A stretch of 64,000 nt of DNA. It comes from Oscillospiraceae bacterium. GTDB taxonomy: Bacteria; Bacillota; Clostridia; Oscillospirales; Oscillospiraceae. Under the pieces are notes generated by a model. The model did not search any database. It was not told the DNA's origin and saw only the letters and a list, made by a program, of their open reading frames with translations. Shown here piece after piece: positions 25,568 through 34,175 of the stretch. Both the position numbers and the translations under genes were made by a program. The DNA lies in NCBI GenBank assembly GCA_015067495.1, contig SVMI01000007.1, positions 59,377 to 123,376 on the forward strand, given 5' to 3'. The stretch's first letter is position 1. Every line of letters starts with the position of its first letter.

Positions 25568-27496
25568 TTAGTTCAGACCGTTAACGGTAACATTAGCAGC
25601 ACCGTTCTTGATCTGCCACAGACCGTTGAAATCGCTGTCAACAACGTTGTTGCCTTCAAAGTTCACGGTGTAAGTACCACCCTGAGAGCCATCGTAGGAA
25701 ACAGCAGCAACATGGATGCCGTTCCAAGTCTGGGCAGCGGCGGTAGCGTTGAAGGTGCAGTTCTTAACGGTGACAGTCTGTGCAACATTGGTGCCATCCT
25801 GGAAGACCAGAATTGCACGACCATCGGTGTTAAAGGTGCAGCCATCGAAGGTAGCAACGGATGCGCCACCAACACGCAGATACTCGTTAGTAATATTGAA
25901 GGTACAGTTGTTGAACTCGCTGGTGCCATTGCCCAGGTTATAAGTGTTCTGAATGACGCAGTCATTGTAGACAGCACTCAGGCGGGCATAACCTGCGTAA
26001 AGCTGGCTGTTGGTCTTGATGGTTACGCCGTTGAAGGTAACGTTGGAGCCATCCAGACTGTAGTCCAGCTGACCATTGGCTTCGCCCTGACCGGCGGGAA
26101 CGACTTCAATGATGGAGTCGTGAGTGCCGTTGATAGTCAGAGTCTTGCCCTGAGCAACGTGGGGCATGTGATAAGTGCCGGGTGCCAGTGTAATATTCGT
26201 AGCACCTGCAGTGATGGCACCTGCCAGCTGAGCGTCGTTGGCAACCAGAGTCTCTGCGCCGAAGGTGTACTTGTAAGTACCGATGGTGACATACTTGCCG
26301 GTCTCTTCATTTGCGGTGCCGGAGGTAGCATCGGGATCCTTGGTGGTCTCGTAGAGACGCAGCTCAACAGTCAGAGTCACACCATCGAGAGCACCCTTGG
26401 ACTGGTCAATAACGCCGCACTTGAAGCCTTCATCATCGCTCCACTTGCAGATCTCTTCGTAGTTGACGAAAATCTGACCACCCAGCATATCGCCCAAAAC
26501 GTCGATCAGACGGATCTCCGTGCCGGCAGCGATAGGCTGATCGCTGGACATGCCGATCCAGTCGCCGTTAACACCACAGTATGCAGTATAGAAGCCGACC
26601 AGAGTGACTGCATTTGCAGGGATGTCTCCATCCGCGGAAACCACAAAGTCAGCATGGTAGTATCTGTAGGAACTCTGCTGTGCCTCGGTATAGTTCTGGG
26701 TAGGCAGGAACTGCAAGGTAGTGTTTGCAGCAACCTTACCGCCATCATAGGGAATCAGAGTAGCGCCTGTCCACTTCACGTTAGCCTTGGGGGGGAACAT
26801 GGCATTGTCGTCATAGATATGATCGAAGGAGTCGTTCTCCCAAGTGTACTGAGTAGCCAGCAGCTGGACGGAGAATCCGTCACCAACAGACAGGTTCTGG
26901 TACTCATTGCCTGCGGACTTCTGCATGTGCAGAACGATGCAGTACGCCAGCTCGCCACGGGGGGTGTCAACAGCGACATTGTAGTCGTTGGAGCCAACGC
27001 CCTCTGCGGGCAGCAGAACGCCGTGTGCAGCACCGTCGCGGTCAGCGATCAGGTCGGACAGGGTGCCGACAGCGGGAACAGCCAGCAGCTCTTCGCGGGT
27101 CTTGCCTGCTGCGTCAGCAGCGGGGACCAGACGAACTTCAATAACATCAGCCAAATTGACTTCGCCCACAGCAGGCAGCTGATCCGGGATGATGTTCAGC
27201 TGGAACTGGAATGCCAGATTGCCGGCATTGACAATCTTGACATACTTGACTTCGGTGTAGCCGGGCTCCCAGTACTGGTAGTTGAAGATTGCACCTGCAG
27301 CTGCATCATTCCAGTTGGTGTTATCATCAGACCACTTCATCTCAGCGTCCAGATTACCGGACTGGATGATGTTGTTGGAGCTGACAACCTCGTCGGTAAA
27401 CCAAGCGAAGGTCGTGCCGATGAACATGCTGATGCACAGGATCAGGCTCAGCACGCTCATCAGGAACGCACGCTTGGTGCCGTTCTTGTTAAACAT
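25568..27496 (-). CDS. TasA/camelysin-headed secreted protein with beta-helix-like C-terminal region
   Basis: MFNKNGTKRAFLMSVLSLILCISMFIGTTFAWFTDEVVSSNNIIQSG; C-term repeats FNNCTFNITNEYLRVGGASVATFDGCTFNTDGRAILVFQDG. Confidence 0.82.
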   Translation of the reverse strand: MFNKNGTKRAFLMSVLSLILCISMFIGTTFAWFTDEVVSSNNIIQSGNLDAEMKWSDDNTNWNDAAAGAIFNYQYWEPGYTEVKYVKIVNAGNLAFQFQLNIIPDQLPAVGEVNLADVIEVRLVPAADAAGKTREELLAVPAVGTLSDLIADRDGAAHGVLLPAEGVGSNDYNVAVDTPRGELAYCIVLHMQKSAGNEYQNLSVGDGFSVQLLATQYTWENDSFDHIYDDNAMFPPKANVKWTGATLIPYDGGKVAANTTLQFLPTQNYTEAQQSSYRYYHADFVVSADGDIPANAVTLVGFYTAYCGVNGDWIGMSSDQPIAAGTEIRLIDVLGDMLGGQIFVNYEEICKWSDDEGFKCGVIDQSKGALDGVTLTVELRLYETTKDPDATSGTANEETGKYVTIGTYKYTFGAETLVANDAQLAGAITAGATNITLAPGTYHMPHVAQGKTLTINGTHDSIIEVVPAGQGEANGQLDYSLDGSNVTFNGVTIKTNSQLYAGYARLSAVYNDCVIQNTYNLGNGTSEFNNCTFNITNEYLRVGGASVATFDGCTFNTDGRAILVFQDGTNVAQTVTVKNCTFNATAAAQTWNGIHVAAVSYDGSQGGTYTVNFEGNNVVDSDFNGLWQIKNGAANVTVNGLN

Positions 27497-27576
27497 AATT
27501 CAAATCTCCTTTTTTGGCATTACATGTGTTGGACAGAGGTTGAATGCCATAACTGCCTCTGTCGCTTTGCGTTTTT

Positions 27577-28278
27577 TTAGGCTTCAACAACGGCGAATGC
27601 CTGATAGGCATCACAGATGCCGTCGGTCAGGTCGATGCCCAGATTCTCGGTCTGGACTGCATCGGCAGTAACCAGGATGGAGAAGCCGTTTGCGCCCATG
27701 TAGGCAGCCTGCTCGCGGGTCAGCTCGCTGGGAATGTTGACGGTGTCAAACACAACGATGTCGCCGCCGACAGCCAGAATATCGTTGTAGTACATGGTAA
27801 CAACGATCTGGTTGTTCTCTACCTTGGTGGTGATTTCGCTCCAGGAAGCAATATCAAAGCCGCCAAAGATAGCCTGCAGGGTCGCGTCGTTAAAGTCGCT
27901 ACCCAGGCATGCAGCCCAAACAGCAGCCTGATCGATCTTGACAGTCACGCGGATGTACTGGTCATAAGAACCGGTATTGGAAACGTGAGCGATCTTGCTC
28001 AGAGCATCACCGGGCAGCACGGCATTGAAGGTCAGGCCGTTTTCAGCGTATTCAACGTCCTCAGCCTCATTGAAGTCGCCATCACCGTTGGTATCTCTCT
28101 GCTCCCAAACATTGACGGAGAAGATATCATCGGGATCACTGTCCTCAGAGCCTGCGAACAGGAAATCGTTCTTGACCTCATCAGAGTCATTGAACCATGC
28201 CAGAGAGCCCATGGACAGGACGGCGATCAGGCAAACTGCCAGAGCCAGGGTAAAAACCTTAGTCTTGTTCATTTTCAT
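27577..28278 (-). CDS. TasA/camelysin-like secreted protein, SipW-type signal
   Basis: MKMNKTKVFTLALAVCLIAVLSMGSLAWFNDSDEVKNDFLFAGSED; RBS gaaaggaggacacac; located just downstream of two signal peptidases. Confidence 0.83.
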   Translation of the reverse strand: MKMNKTKVFTLALAVCLIAVLSMGSLAWFNDSDEVKNDFLFAGSEDSDPDDIFSVNVWEQRDTNGDGDFNEAEDVEYAENGLTFNAVLPGDALSKIAHVSNTGSYDQYIRVTVKIDQAAVWAACLGSDFNDATLQAIFGGFDIASWSEITTKVENNQIVVTMYYNDILAVGGDIVVFDTVNIPSELTREQAAYMGANGFSILVTADAVQTENLGIDLTDGICDAYQAFAVVEA

Positions 28279-28384
28279 AATGTGTGTCCTCCTTTCTTCA
28301 AAGATCATATTTCAAAATCATGGTCATGGGAATTCCTTACACGACCACCATTTCAAAACCGAATTTGGTATTCAATAGCTCATT

Positions 28385-28432
28385 GTAGCTCTTTACCGCA
28401 TTCTGCGGTAAAGAGCTACCCCGGGGTAGCTC
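28385..28432. repeat. Two overlapping, mutually exclusive palindromes between SipW-B and TasA-like gene
   Basis: GTAGCTCTTTACCGCA-TTC-TGCGGTAAAGAGCTAC (28385-28419) overlapped by perfect 20-bp palindrome GAGCTACCCCGGGGTAGCTC (28413-28432). Confidence 0.85.
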
Positions 28433-28453
28433 GGTCGAGATATTGCATTTTTC

Positions 28454-29086
28454 TTATTCCGCCTCTTGCTCCTGCGCCAGCTGGGCCTTGAGCTTCTCCA
28501 ATTCTTCCTTCAGGCGGGCATTTTCATCGATTGCGGACTGCTCCTCAGCAGTTGGCACCCTCTCCCCTGCTTCCGCAGGCTCGGGTACAGCGGGCTTTTT
28601 CACAAAGTCCGGCGCAAAAGCAAATATGATCAGGATCACAACCACAGCGATCGTAATGTACATACCGGGCGGGTTCTGGACAAAATCAGACACATACCCC
28701 AGCTTCGGGATCTTGAAGGTCGGTATGCCCACCAGATTATTGAAATGCACCGGATTGGCGTCTTCCGTGTCGTTGACGTCGCCCTTGGTGTAGAAATGCT
28801 GCTTTTCGGCATCGATGCGAACCACACGGTGGGTCGCGATGACAATATCCTCATTGAGGATAAAGGTAATCACATCGTTCACCTTGACTGTTGCGGGATC
28901 CACTTCCTGAACGTAGATCAGATCGCCGATGTTGTACTCAGGTGCCATAGAGCCGGAAACGATATTGAACACACGGTAGCCCATCAGACGGGACCCCAGC
29001 AAAAAGACTGCCGCAATGACAACGATGGAAACCAGCACCGTGGAAACGATGCCCCAGATTTTCTTAGCCTTCTGCATCCGCGCCAT
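28454..29086 (-). CDS. sipW: Signal peptidase I, ER/SipW type (SipW-B), with C-terminal coiled coil
   Basis: VSGSMAPEYNIGDLIYV (Ser), DIVIATHRVVRI (His), YTKGDVNDTED; tail ENARLKEELEKLKAQLAQE. Confidence 0.88.
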   Translation of the reverse strand: MARMQKAKKIWGIVSTVLVSIVVIAAVFLLGSRLMGYRVFNIVSGSMAPEYNIGDLIYVQEVDPATVKVNDVITFILNEDIVIATHRVVRIDAEKQHFYTKGDVNDTEDANPVHFNNLVGIPTFKIPKLGYVSDFVQNPPGMYITIAVVVILIIFAFAPDFVKKPAVPEPAEAGERVPTAEEQSAIDENARLKEELEKLKAQLAQEQEAE

Positions 29087-29792
29087 CTCCTTCCGGATTC
29101 GGTGTGGGTGTCTGCTCTTCGGCCTGCTTCTGCAGCTGCGCCTTCAGTGCCAGCAGCTCTTCCATCATTCTGGCGTTCTCCGCGCGCTCCTCCAGCAGCT
29201 GCTCCTTCTCCTGCTTCATCTGCTCCATCTGCTCGCCCTTGTAGCGGCGGAAGGTTTTGACAGAGTTGATGCCCTGATGGATGATCAGCAGCATAAAGGG
29301 GATGAAAATGCAGATGATGTAGCCCTGCGGGGTCTTCAGGAAGTTGAAGAACGTACCCAGCTTCGGAACATGACCCTCATACTTGCCGAGGATGTACAGA
29401 TACGTGACGACCGTCTCGTCATCGACATCCGTGGTAGTACCGTAGGTGATGAAGCCGGCGTTGCCGTTGGCATCTGTTGTTTTGGCGCGGATCATATGGG
29501 TGACGATCTCGCCAAAGCTTTCGGTGTCCTGGGACAGGAAGGTGATGATGTCGCCCGGCTTCAGGGTATTGGGATCGACCTCCTTGGACAGGATCAGGTC
29601 GCCTGCCTGAATGCCGCTGGCGGACATGGAGTCCGTCTTGACAATGTAGGCCTTGTAGCCGAACAGATCCCGGTCGTTGCGGTTAAAGGTGGTAACCGAA
29701 ATAACCGTAAAGATCATCATGAATACTGCCAGCACAACAACCATCCAGATCAGGACTGTTTTGATTGTTTTCAGTACATTTTTTGCTTGCAT
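29064..29792 (-). CDS. Signal peptidase I-like (SipW-A), divergent, with C-terminal coiled coil
   Basis: VKTDSMSASGIQAGDLILS (Ser), GEIVTHMIRAK (His); expected KGD.ND box reads TYGTTTDVDDE; tail ENARMMEELLALKAQLQKQ. Confidence 0.8.
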   Translation of the reverse strand: MQAKNVLKTIKTVLIWMVVVLAVFMMIFTVISVTTFNRNDRDLFGYKAYIVKTDSMSASGIQAGDLILSKEVDPNTLKPGDIITFLSQDTESFGEIVTHMIRAKTTDANGNAGFITYGTTTDVDDETVVTYLYILGKYEGHVPKLGTFFNFLKTPQGYIICIFIPFMLLIIHQGINSVKTFRRYKGEQMEQMKQEKEQLLEERAENARMMEELLALKAQLQKQAEEQTPTPNPEGDGADAEG

Positions 29793-29987
29793 GCTGTTAA
29801 ACCTCTCTTTTGGCACTGCCGCCTCAGCGGTGCTGCCGTCTCAGAATAGCCATTCCGGCTCTGGGAATATGGGGGTCGCGTTTTTTGCAATGCTCACAGC
29901 CCGTCGGCGATCACCTGATTTCCAAGCAGTCTGCGGTAAAAATCTGCCATCCCAATATTTGGGTATAATAACAGTTATACAGCTTAT

Positions 29988-30016
29988 ATTATACTGTCCC
30001 CTTTTTCAGATTGCAA
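29988..30016 (-). promoter_or_regulatory. Sigma-A promoter for sipW/tasA-like operon
   Basis: Minus strand TTGCAA (30016-30011)-17 bp-TATAAT (29993-29988); about 190 nt upstream of SipW-A start. Confidence 0.65.
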
Positions 30017-30163
30017 GTAAAAAACGCAAAAAGGCGTAAAAATGCAATACAAAAAACGTTTCGCGCGAAGGTGCTTTTGTGGGCATTTTGTATAAGCATC
30101 TCAGACATAACGCCCAATGTCAGTTTCCTATTTTACTCAAATAATCTCACAAATGCAAAGAAA

Positions 30164-30195
30164 CTGCCCGGTATTTTTCAGTAAATACCGGGCAG
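30164..30195. terminator. Intrinsic terminator of ion-channel-like gene
   Basis: CTGCCCGGTATTT-TTCAGT-AAATACCGGGCAG. Confidence 0.8.
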
Positions 30196-30215
30196 ATAAT
30201 GGAAAAATGCAATTT

Positions 30216-32324
30216 TTAGTGTGTGCTGAAGACGATGATCTTATCCTTTTCGGTCAGCGCAACAGGGATCTGTTCCTGATTGCCGCCGAACAGAGTGACC
30301 TTGCCGTCGGCGGAAACATAACCGAGCACAAGGGTCGGATCCTGTTCCTCCTCGGGAAGCTGCTCGTCGATGGTAGCAGACAGCACCCCGCGGATCAGCT
30401 CTGCCGCATTACACGGATCCGGCAGTGTATTGAAGTAACGCTGCACCTTCTTGACGTATATCTCTTTGCTTTCATAGCGATCGCCGACCTTGCCGTCGTC
30501 ATAGCTGAGGATATCCACATAGAAATCGAAGAGCGCGTCCACCTCGCCGATCTGGGCGATCATCTTACTGATGTAGCGGTTGCTGATGACCACGTTGTTG
30601 ACACTGTAGCTATTGACGATGTCATGGTGCTTGGGATCGATGATCTCGACCACCACATCGATCTTGCCGGGATCGTAATCCGGCTCCAGCTTTTTACGGT
30701 TGATGATCTCCTGCACGTAAATGAGATGTGCCAACGCATTGGAATCGATATCCTCATTCAGTACCGAATCATCCGAAAGGATGAGGATACTGGTGTCCTC
30801 ATCGTTCTGCGACACAAACTCCTCTATGGTAGAACAGATCAGTTCTTCGTCGAAAATATCCGCCGCCACCGTCTTTTTAACAAAGGGATAGTCCGCGTAA
30901 TACTTCATCTTCTCCAGATTCTGGGGATCGTCGATCACAACGATGTTCAAAATCGATTCATCTCCGCGGTTCCACTCATTGCAGAAGGAAACGAAGCCGC
31001 GCATAATATCTCTGCTCTTGCTGTTGTGACCCAGAATGATCACATTTTTATGCTCGATCCAGTAACCGCGGTTCAGATCTACAGCATAATCGCTTTCCGC
31101 AGGCACTCCCGGCGCGGTGAGATCCTCCGGCTCATCCGCCAGATAGAAGCAATGCTCGACACCCTTATGCTTCATATAGGACAGCGGAATGGCAGAAAGA
31201 TGGGTAGAAAGATACTGCTTCGCAAAAGCTGCGATAGGCTGATACGCCTGCTCGACCGTATAGATCTCGACACCCCTGTTGGAGAACACTTCCTCGTAGA
31301 CCTTGTTCAGCTCTGGCATCAGGGAGAATTGGGACAAAATCTGACCCAGCACCTGATTCACGCGCACCGGGACGATGTCGCATTTTCCGGCAACCTCTTT
31401 ATTTTTGATGATCTTGTCGATCAGTTCCCATGTGGCATCGTCCGTGACCTCAACGATGATCTTCTGATTATCCGCTGAGCTGGCAGCCGATGTAATATCC
31501 GCAACCTGCATCAGTGTCTTAATGGTCTGAGGATTGCCGCGGCTCTTCTTATCCAGCCAGTCTTGATGCTCGAATTTGCAGATCGTATTGTTGATGTCGT
31601 TGCCGAGAATAATAATGGAACGGGCTTTTTCCAGAGAAATATCCTGCAGCTGCTTGGTGGAGAATACGTCGCCCTCACGGACAATCACCGTTACATTCCT
31701 GCGGAATTTATGCTTTCGGATCGCAATGATTCTCTTAATGTAAGGCAAGCCCGCAAACTCTGCGCTCAGCTTTCTGTTTTCGCGAGCGATCGTGTCTGCG
31801 ATCCTCTCGTCGATCTCCTTTTGAACCTCATCCTTGCGGGCACTGACCAGAACAACAATTTTCTGCCCCTTGCCGCTGTAAAGATAGTCATTGATGATCT
31901 CTGTAGCGCGGCTGTTCCAGTTCAGGATCACAATGTGATTAGACAGGAAGATCTTATGCTTGCCGGCATTGGCATTCTCAATAAAATGAGAGATGTAGTT
32001 TGTAACATAACCGATCACAGCGCCGGTAAAGGAGATCATTCCGATCAAGACAACACACAGACAAAAGACCGAAATAAACACGCCGGACTCGCCGATGTCC
32101 GCAATGACGAACTGGATGCAGCCCGCATCCAGAATCATGGTCAGGGTGCAGAACGCAGCCTCCAGAAAGCCCATGTGTTCCGTTCCGTCCAGCGACAGCG
32201 CGCTGATCACGGCTGCCGACAGCAGAAAGAATGCAATGTTGAAAAGCAGGATCACTCCCAGAACAATTTTACCGGGATTTTTTGCCCGCTCTGTACTCCA
32301 CCATTCGTTGAATTTATTTTTCAT
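30216..32324 (-). CDS. CASTOR/POLLUX-like putative ion channel with RCK/TrkA-N-type domains
   Basis: N-terminal TM pore region with LDAGCIQ filter-like motif, then IFLSNHIVILNWNSRATEIINDY and ...IEHKNVIILGHNSKSRDIMRGF Rossmann-like domains. Confidence 0.8.
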   Translation of the reverse strand: MKNKFNEWWSTERAKNPGKIVLGVILLFNIAFFLLSAAVISALSLDGTEHMGFLEAAFCTLTMILDAGCIQFVIADIGESGVFISVFCLCVVLIGMISFTGAVIGYVTNYISHFIENANAGKHKIFLSNHIVILNWNSRATEIINDYLYSGKGQKIVVLVSARKDEVQKEIDERIADTIARENRKLSAEFAGLPYIKRIIAIRKHKFRRNVTVIVREGDVFSTKQLQDISLEKARSIIILGNDINNTICKFEHQDWLDKKSRGNPQTIKTLMQVADITSAASSADNQKIIVEVTDDATWELIDKIIKNKEVAGKCDIVPVRVNQVLGQILSQFSLMPELNKVYEEVFSNRGVEIYTVEQAYQPIAAFAKQYLSTHLSAIPLSYMKHKGVEHCFYLADEPEDLTAPGVPAESDYAVDLNRGYWIEHKNVIILGHNSKSRDIMRGFVSFCNEWNRGDESILNIVVIDDPQNLEKMKYYADYPFVKKTVAADIFDEELICSTIEEFVSQNDEDTSILILSDDSVLNEDIDSNALAHLIYVQEIINRKKLEPDYDPGKIDVVVEIIDPKHHDIVNSYSVNNVVISNRYISKMIAQIGEVDALFDFYVDILSYDDGKVGDRYESKEIYVKKVQRYFNTLPDPCNAAELIRGVLSATIDEQLPEEEQDPTLVLGYVSADGKVTLFGGNQEQIPVALTEKDKIIVFSTH

Positions 32325-32353
32325 ATCTTTCTCTCCAAATCTTCAAATTGTAA

Positions 32354-33358
32354 TTACATCTTCTGTACGGCGTCCCAGATCTCTTCCACCACCGGGATGC
32401 CGTTTTCCATATTATCCTTCATGCTTCGCAGTGACCGCTCGCCGGGATAGCAGACCTCGCCGCCCTCCTCGGCAGGCTCAGCTGCTTTCACATCCTGCAG
32501 TATCCGCTCCGCGATGGCATCGGTTTCCCCGACGGTATTGAACTTGGTAGGGTCAATGGCGATCATGATCTGGGTCATGCCCACCTCTTCACCGAATGCA
32601 CCCACATCCGCAACGCTGTGACCGCCGGAGAGGATGGTCGCCATCAGATCCATCAGGATGGAAAGACCGCTTCCCTTCCAGTAGCCCATAGGCAGCACCC
32701 GCCATGTCTGCTCGATCTCTGCCGGATCGGTGGTCAGCTCGCCGTCTTTGTTGTAGCCGCCATACACCGGCAGCTGCTGTCCCGCCAAGCGGTGACTTTC
32801 GATCTTTCCGTAGCTGAACTGGCTGACCGCGCAGTCCACCACCACATGCTCTCCATTGGAACGGGGGATCGCCATGACGATGGGATTGTTGCCGATACGG
32901 CAGTCCTTGCCGCCCCACGGGGGCATATTGGGCATTGTGTTGGTCCAGCAAATGCCGATGCAGCCTTCCTCCGCCGCCTGCCAGCCGTAGGTGCCGCCAC
33001 GCATCCAGTGATTATTGTTGCCGAGGGCAACCAGACCGATGCCCTGCGCCTTGGCGATCTTGCAGGCGCGCGCCATGGCTTTTCTTGCGTTCAGAGGTCC
33101 GAAGCCGCGGTGACCGTCCCAACGCTCCATATTACCGAAGGACATGACACAGCTCGCCTGCACCGCAGGATCAATCACTCCTTTTTCAAGATAGCTGACC
33201 AGCCGCGGAAAGCGGTTCAAGCCGTGACTGTAGACACCGGCAAGGGAATTTTGCGCAAAGATTTCCGCAGCCTCCCGACCGTCCGCGGCAGAGAAGCCCC
33301 GGGCGCAAAGCACCCTCGCAAATTCATCCACCATTTCCTCATATGCAACTCGCTTCAT
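32354..33358 (-). CDS. Malate/L-lactate dehydrogenase-family oxidoreductase (2,3-diketo-L-gulonate reductase-like)
   Basis: NSLAGVYSHGLNRFPRLVSYLEKG...LVALGNNNHWMRGGTYGWQAAEEGCIGICWTNTMPNMPPWGG typical of Ldh_2 family. Confidence 0.88.
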   Translation of the reverse strand: MKRVAYEEMVDEFARVLCARGFSAADGREAAEIFAQNSLAGVYSHGLNRFPRLVSYLEKGVIDPAVQASCVMSFGNMERWDGHRGFGPLNARKAMARACKIAKAQGIGLVALGNNNHWMRGGTYGWQAAEEGCIGICWTNTMPNMPPWGGKDCRIGNNPIVMAIPRSNGEHVVVDCAVSQFSYGKIESHRLAGQQLPVYGGYNKDGELTTDPAEIEQTWRVLPMGYWKGSGLSILMDLMATILSGGHSVADVGAFGEEVGMTQIMIAIDPTKFNTVGETDAIAERILQDVKAAEPAEEGGEVCYPGERSLRSMKDNMENGIPVVEEIWDAVQKM

Positions 33359-33448
33359 ACCGTCACCTCATCTATCATTATATATTGTAAGCATATTCCA
33401 GCAGCTCCTTTTTGTCAAGAAAAAATAGCTGCAGCCGTCCTATCCGTC

Positions 33449-33478
33449 TTGACACTTCACCGCCTTCTGGGGTATACT
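33449..33478 (+). promoter_or_regulatory. Sigma-A promoter for uridine kinase
   Basis: TTGACA 33449-33454, TATACT 33473-33478, 18-bp spacer. Confidence 0.65.
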
Positions 33479-33522
33479 GATTACAGCGTACCCAGAGAAA
33501 TACACGAATAGGAGCGCCAACT

Positions 33523-34137
33523 ATGAAGTCATACATCATCGGCATTGCCGGCGGCAGCGGTTCGGGTAAATCCACCTTTGCCGGACGCCTGAAGGAAGCC
33601 TTCCCGGACAGCATTTCCCTGATCAGCTGCGATAACTACTACCTCCCCCACGACGATCTTCCGCTGGAGCAGCGGGCACTGCTGAATTACGACGCTCCCG
33701 AGGCATTGGAATTTGACCTGATGGTGCAGCATCTGATGCAGCTGCAAGCGGGTCAGCCGGCACTTTGTCCCGTGTATGATTTCACGCAGCATACACGAAG
33801 CAACCGGGTAACGGAGATCCTGCCCCGCCCGATCATCCTGATCGATGGTATCCTGATCTTCCATGATCCCGCCCTGCGTGCATGCATGGATCTGAAGATC
33901 TATGTGGAAACAGATGCCGACGAGCGCATCCTGCGCCGCGCCCGCCGGGACATGAAGGAGCGCGGACGGGATCTGGACAGTGTCATCCATCAGTACCTGT
34001 CCACCGTCAAGCCCATGCACAACACCTACGTAAATCCCACCAAGGTATTCGCGGATGTGATCCTGAACGGCGGCAAAAACGAGCAGGCATTTCTGCTGGT
34101 AAAAGCCCAGATCGAGCAGATCCTGAACAGAACATAA
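33523..34137 (+). CDS. udk: Uridine kinase
   Basis: IGIAGGSGSGKSTFAGRL...LISCDNYY...YDFTQHTR...ILIDGILIF uridine kinase/PRK motifs. Confidence 0.9.
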   Translation: MKSYIIGIAGGSGSGKSTFAGRLKEAFPDSISLISCDNYYLPHDDLPLEQRALLNYDAPEALEFDLMVQHLMQLQAGQPALCPVYDFTQHTRSNRVTEILPRPIILIDGILIFHDPALRACMDLKIYVETDADERILRRARRDMKERGRDLDSVIHQYLSTVKPMHNTYVNPTKVFADVILNGGKNEQAFLLVKAQIEQILNRT

Positions 34138-34142
34138 AAGCG

Positions 34143-34173
34143 CCCCACCTGCTGTGATGGCAGGTGGGGTTTT
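34143..34173 (+). terminator. Intrinsic terminator after udk
   Basis: CCCCACCTGC-TGTGATG-GCAGGTGGGG-TTTT. Confidence 0.75.
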
Positions 34174-34175
34174 CC

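Noticed and set aside
23382-27580. 664-aa and 691-aa plus-strand ORFs
   Set aside because: Antisense to TasA-headed genes; their shared N-terminus (PLIAAQPPEGLGRLE) is just the intergenic hairpin repeat translated.
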